A stretch of DNA of 64,000 nucleotides from Rhinopomastus cyanomelas (GCA_013400115.1 VXBP01005054.1:682001-746000); one strand, 5' to 3'; positions 11,001-22,120 are shown, counted from the first letter of the stretch. Numbers and translations: made by a program. Notes: generated from the sequence alone by a model not told the origin.

Positions 11001-12990
11001 TTACAGTCACCGAATGTCACATATCCTTCTGAATGATCTCAGTTGTGTGTCTTAATTCGGTGGTTTACTTACTTTAAGTAGTTGCTTGGACTTCCTGAGA
11101 TTCCTTCCAGGCTGAGTTGTTTCTTGATTCCGTGCTTGTCAAATATTGCTGACTTTGAGGTCTTGACAGTGCTACTGTGAAACTTTGTGCTTGTGTAGCA
11201 GTTGTCCTTTTACAAGGCCTTTACAAATTAATTTAAATATGGGCTGTTTTCCACAGTCAAAGTAGTATATTTTAGGCTTGACAAAGGTTGCTTTTGTGAC
11301 CCCTTTAAAGTGTGAACTTGTTTTCAATGCCACTTTTAGAGCATCATGCTGTTGAGTGGGTTTTTTTAATACACACCAAAAATAAAATAGCAAAAAATTA
11401 TAGAGTCTTTACATTATTAATCATGGATACTAAGTTTTACTTTCTAAAATAACTATACGGTTGACTGGTGAAAGAGAAATTACTTCATGTAATGTAGTTC
11501 TTGGTTTAATTTCTTTGGTTTGTTTTCCATTATTTTCATTATTATTTTTTATTAACGTCTCTGTTCTCAAATTGTTTTTATTAGAAGATGGTAAGAGAAT
11601 TTCTTTCTTGTTTCAGAAAATCAATAGTGATACTTCTTTAAAGAGAAGGTCGGCCAATAAATACTGCAGTTGTATGCAATAATTTGTTTTGGGTTTATTT
11701 TATAGGTACAACTTTGTTATGCTGGCCTTGTCCTTCACATTCCTGTGCATCTCTTATTTCTTGACCCACTGGTATGGCAGTGTAGGTTTTATCCTTGCCA
11801 ACTGCTTCAATATGGCTATTCGAATAGCTCACAGCATCCATTATATCTATGATTACTTCAAAGAAAGCCCTTACAGACCTTTGAGAGCCTTGCTTCCTTC
11901 ACCAGTCTTAGTACTGGTTTATATCATCAGTGGAGTAATCACGGCTTTTTCAGAGGTAAGCATCTTTCAGATTTTGCTTGTGCTGTGAAGATTAGTGTCA
12001 AATGATTTGTGCATCCACAGCGGTGGGCTAGCAAAAAAGGCTTATGGTGGAAGACTTGCATTACAGGCAAGACAATAAATAATACAAACAGACTTTTATC
12101 TCTGATATAAAGTTATCACTGCCACACCTCTAAGAAGATGTGTGTGACAAGTAAATTAAAATTTAACATGCTTCTGCTGTTTGTAGATAAATCCCTGTCC
12201 TTAGTTCTTAATAATAATTGAAATTTCACAGTAGCACAAAGTAACTATGTTATGAAAAATTGTGTTACTAAAATGCAATAGAATAATCAACAGCCAACAC
12301 AAGAAACAAAATTAACCAAGAGCACATTTACCATGTATTCAGTCTACAGGATGAAAATTTTGATTACTAATTGTTATGGATATTGTAACATTTTGATGTT
12401 CATAAATTTGACAGACTCTAAAGCATCACAGATTTTCAAAGGGCAGCTTTATGTTTTGGAATATGAGATTTGGTTTGAAAAGAGCCTGATCTGTCCCTGA
12501 AAAGTAGCAGACTTGCACAGTAGCATCAGCAGAGTTTTCCTGATATCTCTGTTAATATATTTCCACATGCCAGATAAACTCCACATTTACCACACATCTA
12601 CTGATTGGTCATTTTTGCTGACACGATTTCCTTAAGAAGAGAGTGTTGTCACTAATAGACCTGATTTATTGTAGAATTGGTGCACGAGGCAAAAAAACAT
12701 GCTCAGCTTGGTGGTGTCATTGGCATGGTCAGGAGAGAGAGCTGTTGGTCTTTGGTTTTTTTGGGACAGTAAATCTACTTTGTGCTGACTAGTTTTTCTG
12801 CAATTGCTTGTTTCCTCTATTGCAGGTTTTCTTCTGCTGTGATAAGGGTTGGATGGCACGGCTGACTCACATCAGCACGGGGGTGCTGTGCTTTGCAGCA
12901 ACCATCATTACAATGTTCTGCACAGAGACCAAGCTGATTTCCTTTGTTAGGAACCAGTTCCTCTCTCCTTATATGAAGAAAGGAACATGA
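2016..12990 (+). CDS. RFT1: RFT1 homolog, ER N-glycosylation protein (13 coding exons, complete)
   Basis: Encodes the RFT1 protein of the MOP/MurJ-like flippase superfamily. It is a polytopic endoplasmic-reticulum membrane protein needed for normal use of Man5GlcNAc2-PP-dolichol in N-glycan precursor assembly. Its proposed role as the flippase itself is disputed. Coding exons: 2016-2078, 2191-2276, 2641-2757, 3709-3898, 4473-4574, 5655-5789, 6614-6692, 6930-6980, 7954-8084, 8317-8461, 10296-10401, 11706-11955 and 12826-12990. They total 1620 nt, or 539 residues. Every intron is GT-AG and every junction keeps the frame. Strongly family-like segments include [13 protein letters not shown] (about 61-73), [34 protein letters not shown] (about 235-253), [17 protein letters not shown] (about 273-289), [10 protein letters not shown] and [13 protein letters not shown]. 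Arg67 and Lys152, which correspond by my count to human RFT1-CDG mutation sites, are conserved. The ATG at 2016 has a strong context (gggccATGG) and matches the family N-terminus. Confidence 0.96.
2191..2276 (+). CDS. RFT1: RFT1 coding exon 2
   Basis: Encodes residues 22-49 plus the first two bases of Arg50, from [13 protein letters not shown] to LLGVVNV(R). Acceptor is tccacag and donor is CAG|GTGAGG, phase 2. Frames that run through the donor are not coding. Confidence 0.95.
2641..2757 (+). CDS. RFT1: RFT1 coding exon 3
   Basis: Completes Arg50 and encodes residues 51-88 plus two bases of Thr89. It includes [13 protein letters not shown] with Arg67, the position mutated (R67C) in human RFT1-CDG. 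Acceptor is cctttag; donor is GAC|GTAAGA. Confidence 0.96.
3281..3488 (+). repeat. CR1 LINE ORF2 fragment in RFT1 intron 3
   Basis: Read in + frames with breaks, it resembles the end of the CR1 reverse transcriptase: a 'FA(E)DTK' relic, a block like '[16 protein letters not shown]', then '[23 protein letters not shown]'. It is sense to the host gene and truncated at both ends. Confidence 0.8.
3709..3898 (+). CDS. RFT1: RFT1 coding exon 4
   Basis: Completes Thr89 and encodes residues 90-152, two hydrophobic segments around the [13 protein letters not shown] loop. It ends with Lys152, equivalent to the human K152E site. Acceptor is tttttag; donor is AAG|GTTAGT. It lies downstream of a CR1 fragment in intron 3. 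Confidence 0.96.
4473..4574 (+). CDS. RFT1: RFT1 coding exon 5
   Basis: Encodes residues 153-186 ([11 protein letters not shown] to [10 protein letters not shown]). It is exactly 34 codons, phase 0 at both ends. Acceptor is cttaaag; donor is CAG|GTACAT. Confidence 0.96.
4971..5225 (-). repeat. CR1 LINE 3' end in RFT1 intron 5, antisense
   Basis: Begins 'atcacagaatcatggaatca' (reverse complement of the CR1 terminal repeat), followed by 'gacctccaaggtcacc' and the 'ccaccacctccctggacaacctgttcca' 3' UTR block. It is a diverged older copy. Confidence 0.85.
5655..5789 (+). CDS. RFT1: RFT1 coding exon 6
   Basis: Encodes residues 187-231: a membrane helix ([13 protein letters not shown]), then [14 protein letters not shown] and a variable loop ending EDE. 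This loop is the least conserved part relative to the human protein as I remember it. Acceptor is tttccag; donor is GAG|GTAGGG. Confidence 0.95.
6614..6692 (+). CDS. RFT1: RFT1 coding exon 7
   Basis: Encodes residues 232-257 plus one base of Gly258. It holds the highly conserved [18 protein letters not shown] block. Acceptor is ttttgcag; donor is AAG|GTGAGG, phase 1. Confidence 0.97.
6930..6980 (+). CDS. RFT1: RFT1 coding exon 8
   Basis: Short 51-nt exon encoding residues 258-274 plus one base of Gly275 ([17 protein letters not shown]). Acceptor is cttgcag; donor is AGG|GTAAGT. It has no standalone long reading frame and is identified by family match and frame continuity with exons 7 and 9. 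Confidence 0.95.
7327..7450 (-). repeat. CR1 LINE 3' end in RFT1 intron 8, antisense
   Basis: Shows 'agaatcataaaatggtttag', 'gttggaatggacctcagaca', 'catctagttccaaccctc' and 'ccataggcaaggacaactgt', the reverse complement of a CR1-F/Y-like 3' UTR. Only the terminal ~120 bp is present. Confidence 0.85.
7606..7760 (-). repeat. Second CR1-like fragment in RFT1 intron 8, antisense
   Basis: Diverged antisense CR1 3' UTR: 'agaccttcaacgtcaacaag', a short loop, then 'agtacatccagggatggtga'. It is of a different subfamily type from the neighbour 150 bp upstream (compare the copy at 4971), so it is probably an independent insertion. Confidence 0.7.
7954..8084 (+). CDS. RFT1: RFT1 coding exon 9
   Basis: Encodes residues 275-318, from [14 protein letters not shown] through [18 protein letters not shown]. 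Glu297 here aligns, by my counting, with human Glu298 (a reported disease position). Acceptor is tttaaag; donor is GAG|GTATGT. Confidence 0.96.
8317..8461 (+). CDS. RFT1: RFT1 coding exon 10
   Basis: Encodes residues 319-366 plus one base of Gly367. It starts [16 protein letters not shown] and contains a membrane helix ending [18 protein letters not shown]. Acceptor is tttcag; donor is CAG|GTAAAG. The following intron (8462-10295) is the longest of the gene. Confidence 0.96.
10296..10401 (+). CDS. RFT1: RFT1 coding exon 11
   Basis: Encodes residues 367-401 plus two bases of Arg402 ([18 protein letters not shown], then [16 protein letters not shown]). Acceptor is ttttag; donor is CAG|GTAGGA. 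The 120-codon open frame through this region is in another frame and is not the real product. Confidence 0.95.
11706..11955 (+). CDS. RFT1: RFT1 coding exon 12
   Basis: Completes Arg402 and encodes residues 403-485. This is the largest exon, with [33 protein letters not shown] and a penultimate hydrophobic segment. Acceptor is ttatag; donor is GAG|GTAAGC. Confidence 0.97.
12826..12990 (+). CDS. RFT1: RFT1 coding exon 13 (C-terminus and stop)
   Basis: Encodes residues 486-539 and TGA. It begins [16 protein letters not shown], has a last membrane helix, then [13 protein letters not shown] and a lysine-containing cytosolic tail ending KKGT. Acceptor is attgcag. Confidence 0.97.
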   Translation, partial: VFFCCDKGWMARLTHISTGVLCFAATIITMFCTETKLISFVRNQFLSPYMKKGT

Positions 12991-13765
12991 AATGCCAGTG
13001 TGCTGAACAGTTCATGTACATGCTTGCAGTAAAGGACTAACTTTTGTGTAAGGTCAGTGTGGATAAAGATTGCCACATGTTTATTGGAAGCACTGACGTT
13101 GGTAAAAGGTTGCCCACTGAATTTTTTTTTCCTTCTAAACTGGTCAGTATGGCGAAAGAGAGCTGAGCAATTTTCACTTGGTGATTCAGTCTTTCCTAAG
13201 CAACCTCCTTGGCAACGAATGAAGATGTAAGATACATCCTCCTGATGTAATGTAGTCGACAGACTGTGTGGAGAGTGCATCCATTCTTTCTGCTGTGGAA
13301 TGTGTGCTTGAAGGCATTGTGTGCTTGCATCTCAAGGTGTAATTAGGCACACCCCTACTTGGCTTGGTGGGCTGCTGAATTGGTTAGAAAAGAAACAGTC
13401 TAAAAAAAACCCATGAGCTTGCTTCACCAAAGTCAAAGAAAGCACTAGTAGCAATGTACCTGTTAGCAAAGGAGCGCAGTGCAGGAAGATGGAGTTGTCA
13501 GTGTTTTGAAGTGGGAAGCAGTGAACAGAAAGTTGTCCTTTACAAGTAAACTAATGGCATGCACACTGTGTCCGTGCTAGCTCTGAAAGAATGGTTCATT
13601 CAGCATATCATTCGCTTATGAAGGTATTGATTAACTTGTCAAAAATACTCTGAAGCCTTAGCAAAAAGAAAAAAGTTGCTTTGAGAAGTGTTCTGCAGAA
13701 GGCGTGAAGTACTGACACTGAAGTTCATAATGGTTAATAATAAATCTTTTTACTTTCACTCCCTG
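12991..13765 (+). other. RFT1: RFT1 3' untranslated region (proximal end)
   Basis: Non-coding sequence from the stop codon to about 20 bp past the first AATAAA. The end is inferred from the polyadenylation signal at 13739 and the T/GT-rich sequence just after it. Further AATAAA motifs downstream (for example 15151) allow longer isoforms that I cannot confirm. Confidence 0.6.
13739..13744 (+). terminator. RFT1: Polyadenylation signal AATAAA of RFT1
   Basis: First canonical AATAAA after the stop codon. It is followed by a T-rich stretch and a GT-rich element (ttgtttgtttt) at about 13768, the usual arrangement of a vertebrate cleavage site. Confidence 0.7.
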
Positions 13766-13769
13766 GATT

Positions 13770-16700
13770 GTTTGTTTTATCAGACACTTTAAAGGCCAGC
13801 AGGAGCAAATTTGCTTCAATAGAACTGACTTTGTTTCATCTCTGAAATAGAAAGTTTAATATATTTAATAAGGTTTTTAATAAGGTTTAATCTGTCAGGT
13901 ATTTGTGAATGTTGACACTTTGGTTATTGGATGGAAAACGTTAGTTTATTTTGTAGCCATTTTGCTTCTGTCTTGTTGTTTTATTTGTTCATTCTCAACC
14001 TTTGTATGGAATCTTTTTTGATTGTTGAAAGTGTGGACATTCACAAGTTATTTTATAACTGTTAGGCTGCTGGGTTAAGTTTACCAATTGTAAGTTTTGT
14101 TGCTGGTGTAAGATCTGAATTTGGCAGTTTCAGAATGCACAAACAGCAGGTTTATAAGGATCCTTGTTCTGTTTGCAGTGTTAGGATGGACCAGAAAAGT
14201 CAAGCAATGAAAAACATTGTGTCAGACATGTGCAGTTGAAAGCTTTTAGTTTATTTATGTAGCAGATCTGAAGATGACTCCTTAAAAAAAAAAACTAAAA
14301 CACTGGAATGGCATTGTGGAACTTATCCGGGTAAGCCTAGCTCATGGTGTAGAACACTTTCTGCTGTCACTGCTTCAGTAAGGGCCTTGCTAGAAGCATT
14401 GCTAAAATATGGCTGTTTTCACTTGGATAGTGTCACCAGAGGTACTTTGAAACATTACTGTGGAGAAGCCAAAATGTAACAAGTGGGAAGAAGTGAAAGA
14501 TGCACTTCCTCAGGTAACAATGATGTCTTCGTTGCCTGACTGGAAGATAGGTTCTTCTGCAGTTATTATGAGATGTATCTAATTAAAAAAACCTTTACAC
14601 TTTATTCTGTCCTAAGTGATTTGGTAGTTCTTTGCCTTTTAAGTTTTTCTCTTCCAAGGTGTCTTGCAGGTATTTTGTCTCATTTTTGTCAGGTATAGAA
14701 TTTATTATCAAGTACAGCTCTCCATATGTTGCAGAGGACTAAAACTTATAATTTATCAATGAGCTTCTTGCTCAAGTCTGCCCGTGGCTATTGTGTTGTG
14801 ATCTGTTTCCCCTGAATGGAGCATGATGCAATCACCACCCCTTTTAGGCACTGTTATTACATCACTAGCTCTGAACAGAGTATAGGGGAGAGAAAGGCCG
14901 TGTTGGGCGGAGAGATGGGGGGGTGGTAAAGCATGCTGTTGCAAGTAGGCATGAAAACTAATAAACTGAATGTTGACCCCAGTTATGTTCTGCTAAGTGG
15001 TGTTGACTTGTTCATATGAAGGATTACTTGACTGCAGGCACTTTGGGGTCAGTTAGTTAGAGAACACCTAGTTCTCAAAGTTGTCTTGTGATTTGTTTAT
15101 TTCTTGCTGTTGAACATCATACTTTTTTGTGGTTTAATTACCCTTATTTTAATAAAGAGAAAAGAGAAGATTTTAGGCTTTCTGAAGTACATAATTTCAC
15201 TAATAGATATGCTGAGGTATAATAATTTTGTTCTGCACAAAATACTGCACTAATCTGCGTTCTTATAGTGCTGTGTAAATGCATTTTATTTTCATTGTAA
15301 GCTTAAAATTAAGATAGAACCTCTGAATTTGATGCACAGCTGGGCAATGGAAGGTAAAGCCCAAGGAATTAGCAGCTGGGGGATCTAAACACTGTTAGCA
15401 AGTGCTTATCTCTTTCATTCTGAACTACTTCCACAAAATTATGCTTGTGCTCTTCAGTTTATGGAACACACTTTAGCTCGGATGTCTGTAATTGCACTGC
15501 TCTAGTGAGCTTCATTCACAACCCGAGTGTGCAGCTAGGGTAGGGTGGCTTATTTTCCTGTTCTAATTGTGGGGCAACGGTAAAATCTGGTTTTTGCTCT
15601 TCTTTTTTCAGACTTGCTGTTCAGCCATGGTAAGCAGGCATCTAACAGAGCTCAGTGTGTTGATTTTCTTGAGAGGTTTTGTAATTCCCAGTCTTCAGTG
15701 TGCTAAGTTTCCTAAGAGTTTTATCCCTACTCACTGAACTGAGAAAGTGGAAAGGAATGTAGCCAGGAGGGTAGGCTTGTACCCGTGACCCATTTACAGA
15801 AGCTGAAGTAAGTAAAGCTGCGTCAAGAACTAAAAATGGAGAGCCAGCAGTTCTGAAACTCAGGTAAGATGTATGTAAGCTGCTACTAAGTAGGAGTCAT
15901 GTTTTGTCCTTCGTGATGAAGAGAGACCTTCAAGAAGGGAAGAACATAACAGAGCTTGGGAGGAGGCTGCAGAGTTTTGTCTGTCACGTTCTCCAATGCA
16001 GAAATATGTCAACCTCCTGCTTCATCATCAGTCCTTCTTGGAAGAGGGAGCAGTGTGAACCAGTGAACCTATGCTATTCCAAAGAGGCTTGCTTGTTTCT
16101 CTGAGAGCAACTGAGGCCTTGTTATCACTACTTGTGAGAAGCAGCCTTGTGATCACTCATGAATATCTGAAATTCCTTCCTTTTTTTGGTATTTTTTTTT
16201 TAAATGTATTATTCCTGACCCAGTTTTGCTCATGTCAGCTCCTGTAGGTAGATGTCTCTCTCATTTGCTGAAAAAACCCAACAAATACCATTGGCAGTCT
16301 CAGTGTAAAGATGTAGTGGGTCACCAGTGTCCTACTCTGTAGTGCAATGAAGAAGGTGTTGGTCAGCTAGCAGAAGGGCATTTTATGCCTGGCTTGAGAG
16401 CCCTGACAGCAAGGAGTGAGGAGGTATCAAATTAAGGTTGTGCAGAAAAACTGGATTGTGTCATCTTTGCTGTTCTGGATGTTTTACTTGGCAGTACTGG
16501 TGTTTTTGTGATTAAGGGAGGGGGAAGATGGGGAATAATTTTATAAAATAAGTACCATTAAGTGCATTCATGTGTCTTTGCTTATTTATGTAATGATTTA
16601 CAGCAGTTGCTTGGGGGTTAAGTGGGGACATGTTACAGTATGAGGAAAGGAAGAAGTGAAATGTGGCAGAATATGGTATGTGTGGAAGAAGAAGTGTCCC

Positions 16701-19700
16701 TTAGAGGAAAAGTCTCTAGCGTGTGTGTTCCTTCCATCTCCATTATTGTCACTGCAAATAAAACTCTAGTATATATCTGCACAAGTGCTTCTCTAGGCAA
16801 CTTGCAGTGCTTGGAGGAATCAGAATATGCCCAAGAGGTGGAGCTTTGCTGGTCAAGTAGACTTTTACTTAGGCTTTGAAAATACAGGCAATAGTATGTG
16901 ATAATTTTATTTGTCTATAGATACACTAGTCCTCTCTCTGTGGGTTTTTCTGGGGTTCCTTCCAAATTGAATTGTACTGATGCTTTTTTAGCTGCTTTCT
17001 TTTCTTTTGTTTGGTTGTTTTTCTCCACTTCAGATGACTGGTGATACACAGAGTAGCTTGACATACGTTCATCTGGGAGCTTTGCTGAAGCACACAGCTA
17101 TGGCTGCACACAGGGCCTGCTCAGCTCAAAAAGGTTGCACAAGGGTGGGGTGGAACTTGGTAAATATGGTTGCTATTGTCAAAACTGATTGTAAAATGAA
17201 TACCTACCCCTAGAATAAAGGAATGAGTGGTAGTGATACTCTTACTAGACTACAGGTACCTTAACTATACAAGAAAATTTTTCTATGCAAGCAATAGCTC
17301 AGAGCAAAGACTTCTGCAGTTAGACTATGTCAAGAAAACATGATGATTCTTGGTATTATAATGCCATAACAACTACTTGTGCCAAATAGAAGGTTCATCT
17401 GCTTTTTGGAAGGGGAAAAGTGGAACCAGTTGATATTGAGCAAATGGAGTACAGGTGTAAGCAGATCACAGTATTATTGAAGCTTACTGCCTAGAATACT
17501 GGCAAAAATGTTAGTGAAAAGATTGCTGTCTGGATACAATCAGCACTTACAAAGCGGGGAGACTTGCTGCATGGGTAAGTTCATAAAATCAAAAAATAAT
17601 ACCAAGAGTAATGCTCTTGATTTTTCTGGATGATAACATAGTATTTGTCAATAGAATGGCAAGCAACAGTGATGGCATGAACTTACAGCTAAAGGATGTC
17701 CCTGCCATGGAATAATAGCTGAAGACATCCCTTGGCTACAAGCTAACGTTACGAAGGAAGAAAAGTTAAATGAGCTTTACGGTTACAAAAATAAAACAAG
17801 CACAAAGATAAGTTACAGCTGCTCCTGCAGAACTTCAGCAGATCTTTATGTGCAATTACCTTCAATCTTTGGCACTGCAGTTAATAAGTATTTTGATGCC
17901 CTATCTCAGTTATAAATCACCTGGCCACTAACAAGAATAATTGTTCCAGTTGGCAAAACTTTGAATTTCTATGCCACTTGTTTTCACAAAGTAATTGTGA
18001 TTAATATGCAAATCCAGTTTGCACTTGTGTATTAATAAATATTTATTAGAGTGTAAGTCTAATAGTACCTCCTGGAGACCATCTGTTGTGGAAGGCCAGA
18101 GGTAGCTTACGAATGCACCTGTAAAATAATTTGTGAAGCAGTGTGGTTGACTTTTTTCTTTCCTTGTGCATAGGATGTTTGTGACTGACAGCTTTTACAA
18201 AGTCACAAGTGGCTGAGATCACCTTTGACCAGAGGAATAGTAGTCTGCTGCTCCCGGTGGGCCATGGTGCACTGGCTATATGTAGCAATGTGCTGGTATC
18301 TTTTTCTTCTTGATCACATGTGAAATTGTATAAGGCTTTTTATCAATGATCTTTTTAACGAATGCATCAGGTCTCTTAGTGTCTGTATAAGTGAAATTAT
18401 TCATTGCATGTCCATTCCCCCAACTCCCAGACTGCCTTCCAAGTGCAACGTCGTGGTTCTTTAACACACTGAGTGCCAACCGCTGCAAACACCACCATCT
18501 TGGCAAACACGGCAACAAAGAAAATTAACGCCCCCGTGTGTTATGTTTCACTGGTCCCACACTTCGCTCTTTCTTGGTATTTTCCTTCAAGTTCTCTTGT
18601 TTTATGACCTCCAAGGAGATCTTTTTGTCATGCTCTGTGAAACGTTTACCAGCATGTTCCAGGTTCCCCTCCAGGCAAGTGATGTGTTGTTTGAGCATAG
18701 GCCGCACCATCAATTACACTTCGCTACCTGATTCAGGACTTCAATATTTGTGTTTAAGGTAAGAACTTGTTTGTCTGGTCACAACAAAGAAGAAGTAAAG
18801 ACTCATTATTTGAAAAATACTTCCCTTTTTCAGTCATGAATTTCAGTTCTTAAGTTTTACAAATCATCTGGTGTTAAAGTCTGAAGAAGAAAGGATCAAA
18901 ACCAGAAGGTGTTAAGCAAACAGACTCTTCCAATAACAAATGGATTCTGTCACCTGAATTGAAATATACCTCATCAAGTCAGTTCCCTGGTAATGGAACA
19001 ATTTATGAAGGATTCTGACTGGTTGGTTCAATGTTTTGGTTTGATCTTTTTCCTCTGCAGCTGTGAATTAGATGTAAAAATACTGCAGCGGAACATAGTG
19101 TTGTTTTGTTGCTGAAAATTCACTGCTGGCATTGAATCAGCCTGGAAAAGTAAAGAGGTCATGACACAACATCTGTTTTGTGGTGAGTATAGTTATTACC
19201 ACCAGTAATACTGTAAACACTGGAGTGGAAAAGAGTAAATCCAGAGCCGAGATGCTGTAATGATGCCTTTTTGACCCTTGTGCTATGGATTGTCTAGCTG
19301 CATCTCCCCTAGATGTGTGTTTGTGAGGTAAGTTTGAACAAAACACTGATGCTGCTCAAACATAAGGTGGAGCTGTTTTTGTCATAAAATTTCCGTATTT
19401 ACAATCTCCATAACTCTTTCTTTTTTCCCTTACCATGTTTTCAGTGTAGCCAGTGATTTTTACAGGCAGTATTCTGTAGACGTGCGACTGAGGTTTATTA
19501 AACTCCTGTAATGATTTACATTTGCTCTTAGATTTCATTTTTAGCTAATAGAACCCATATGAGACATTAAAGGATCTCACCCTTGTATGTAGCTTTTGTA
19601 AATCCTCCTCATCCTATTGCTGATGTGAACTGACTTTGATTCCTCTTCCACATTTCCTTGGACTAGTTATAACTGATAACATCTTAGCTCTTCATTGGTT

Positions 19701-19990
19701 TTTGTGTGTCAGGGACAAGGGAGTCTCTGGGGTTTTTCAATTTTTTACAGTGCCAAAAGGTAAATCTTTTATGCTGATGCTTTTTACAGGCGAATCCTTC
19801 AGATAATGAGGATAAGTTGTATGTAACTCATGTGTTTAAAGCCTTGACACCATTGAACGCCTGCTTTACCTGTTTGGATTCTTACCAACTTTTCATATTC
19901 TAAAGCCAGACAAAGCTAACTCCAAACTCAAATAAAGCTGTGATCCATCTAAACAAGAAGTGCTAGTGATGAGGTAGAGCTCCCAGCCTT
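13770..19990. other. Intergenic region 3' of RFT1, no gene recognised
   Basis: About 6 kb of AT-rich sequence without CR1 hallmarks. Candidate extra AATAAA motifs occur at 15151 and near 17215. Minus-strand lysine-rich open frames at 18276-18713 are noted as a finding. Nothing else has coding character. Confidence 0.5.
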
Positions 19991-19994
19991 AATG

Positions 19995-20128
19995 TGCCTT
20001 TTCAAGGAGTGTCTGGACAATATTCTTGGTAATACAATTTAGTTTTAGGTGGTCCTGCAAGAAGCAGGGAGTTGGACTCCACAAACTTTATGGATCCCTT
20101 CCAACTTGAGATATTGTGATTCTATGAA
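19995..20128 (+). repeat. CR1 LINE 3' end
   Basis: Ends with 'ggtcctgcaagaagcaggga', 'gttggactccac', 'cccttccaacttgagatatt' and 'gtgattctatga'. This is a diverged, short, 5'-truncated CR1 tail on the + strand. Confidence 0.8.
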
Positions 20129-20929
20129 CTAGGTCACAAGGACAGCATGGGAAATTCTTCCTGCACTGATGCCCATGGGTGGGAGGTTACATAAGAATAA
20201 ATGACAATAAATTGTAGTTTCTAGTGAGCGTATGCTGAGGGCAGGCATTGTTTTGACATCTTTGATGACAAGGTTCAGAGTTAAGAGAAATGTCCAGTGT
20301 CACTATTGACACCTGTGGCTATCCGGGTTCTTGATCCTACTGAATATGTCGCAGTATGAGGTTTCTGTACACTGGACTAAGGATTTGAAATACGGATGCA
20401 GTGCTCCCAGGGAAAATCAGAGACTGTGGTTGCAGTGAGCCTCCAGAAATGAGGCTGTTTCTTCTGTGCCAGTCACAACTCCTCTTGCGTCTGGTTTGCT
20501 CTAACGTTTGCAGTACTTTTCCCCGGGTCCTGACTTGCAGAGCTGCAGACTTTGACAAGTTGCCTTTTAGCAAGAAGAGTAAATCTTCCCTTTAGCTGGT
20601 TCCCTTGAAAGTCTCAATTGTGAGTGTTAAAGCTGTCCTGTAAACTGAGTATGTGTGACTTAACAGGGTGATAGCTAGTAACTGAAAATCTTTAAAACTC
20701 ACTTTCTCCATGTGGCAGATAGCACTTAATGATACTTAGCTCTGAGAAAAATCTCGTCACACTCACAAACCAAACCCTGAGAAAAATCTTACACCCTCGC
20801 AAACCAAACCAAACCCTGGCAACTTCTCGTGATGATGAAAGTTTCTGTATCCTCAGGTTTTGCAAATGCTTAAGACATTGATTAGTTGTCTTCTGCAGCT
20901 GTGAAACCAAATCCTTTTTATGAGGTCAT
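20129..20929. other. Intergenic stretch with a small tandem duplication
   Basis: No gene seen. It contains a ~35-bp unit repeated twice at about 20742-20812. Confidence 0.5.
20742..20812. repeat. Two-copy tandem repeat, unit about 35 bp
   Basis: Each unit has 'ctgagaaaaatct', then a C/A-rich stretch and 'caaaccaaacc'. The second copy has a few substitutions and an extra 'aaacc'. Confidence 0.75.
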
Positions 20930-21755
20930 TGTTCTCCAGTTCCCAGGCACCTCTCCTGATCCCCACGACTTACCAAAGATGGTGGAGAATGGCCTAGCAA
21001 TGTCTTCTGCTGTCTCCCTTAGCACTCGCGGGTGCATCCCATCTGGGCTTCAGCTGTCTGGGGCTTGATATCAGGACATCTCCGAGAAGTATAGACAGAG
21101 GCAAAGAAGGTGTTGAGTATCTCTGCTTTCTCTGTATCCTCTGTCTTCAGGGCACCCGCCTCATTCAGCAGGGGGCCTACATAGCCTCTAGGTTTAGTTT
21201 TACCTGCAATGTATTTGAAGAAGCATTTTTTGTTGCCCTTGACCTCTCCTGTAAGTTTAATTCCAAGGAGGCCTTGGCTTTCCTAGTTGCATCCCTACAT
21301 CCGCTCACCAGAGCCTTATTACCACCCCAAATGCCCATCCCCTCCTGTAGACTTTCTTCTTCCTCTTGAGTTTGCCTAGCAGCTCCCTGTTTAACCACGC
21401 AGGTCTTCTGGCTTTCTTCCTTGACTTCATGCCTCTGTTGCAATGCTCTGATCTTGGGTTTGAAAGAAGTGGTCTTTGAATGTTAACCAACTATCCTTGG
21501 CCCTTACCTGCCAGTGCACTGTCCCATGGGATTTCCCCTAGCAGTTGCTTGAAAAGGCCACAGTTGGCCCTCCTGAAGTCCAGGGTTGTGATTCCGCTAG
21601 CTGTTCTGTTTCTGCCACATGAGACCCTGAACTCCACCACCTCATGGTCACTGCACCCAAGGCTGCCCTCAACCAGTCCATCCTTGCTGGTGAGTACAAG
21701 ATCCAACAGCGCTCCTCTCCTAGTGGGTTCCTCCACCATTTGCATCTAGAAATTT
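20930..21755 (-). repeat. CR1 LINE ORF2 fragment (endonuclease/linker region), antisense
   Basis: About 0.8 kb read on the minus strand with many breaks. It resembles the part of CR1 ORF2 between endonuclease and reverse transcriptase: a 'CSDHEVVEFRV' block, then 'ARRPAWLNRELLGKL', a 'LELNLQ' block and 'KNASSNTLQVKLNLEA'. The reverse transcriptase core and 3' end are absent. The reading frame is disrupted, so this is a dead copy. Confidence 0.85.
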
Positions 21756-21819
21756 TCACCTGAAATTGTGCAACTGGCTTTCAACATACTTACTTTTTAT
21801 ATATGTAGAGTGGAAAGGG

Positions 21820-22120
21820 ATCATAAAACGCTTTGAGTTAGGAAGGACCTTTAGTGGTCTTCTAGTCATAGCCCCCCACAGTGAGCAGGGACATCTCCAA
21901 CTAGACAATGTTTTTTAGAGCCCCATTCAGCCTGACTTTGAATGTCTCCAGACATGGGGCTTCTACTGCCTTTCTGAGCAAACTCTGGCAGTTGTTTCAC
22001 CACCTGCATTATAAAAAATATCTTCCTTATATCCATTCTAAATTTGCCCACCATCAATTTAAAATTATTACCCCTTCTAGGCTGTCTTAGAATGGGCCTT
22101 CCTAAAAACCTGTGTTCAAG
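21820..22120 (-). repeat. CR1 LINE 3' end, antisense
   Basis: Reverse complement of a CR1 3' UTR: 'tcataaaacgctttgagtta', 'ggaaggacctttagtggtct', 'gagcagggacatctccaact', and later 'cttccttatatccattctaa'. It is old and AT-drifted. It sits about 65 bp from the preceding CR1 ORF2 piece on the same strand. Confidence 0.8.

Noticed and set aside
14756..14990. Possible second LTR (TATA-like 'gtatagggg' and an 'aataaac')
   Set aside because: No TG...CA ends, no duplication and no match to an LTR pattern that I know. The motifs alone are too common.
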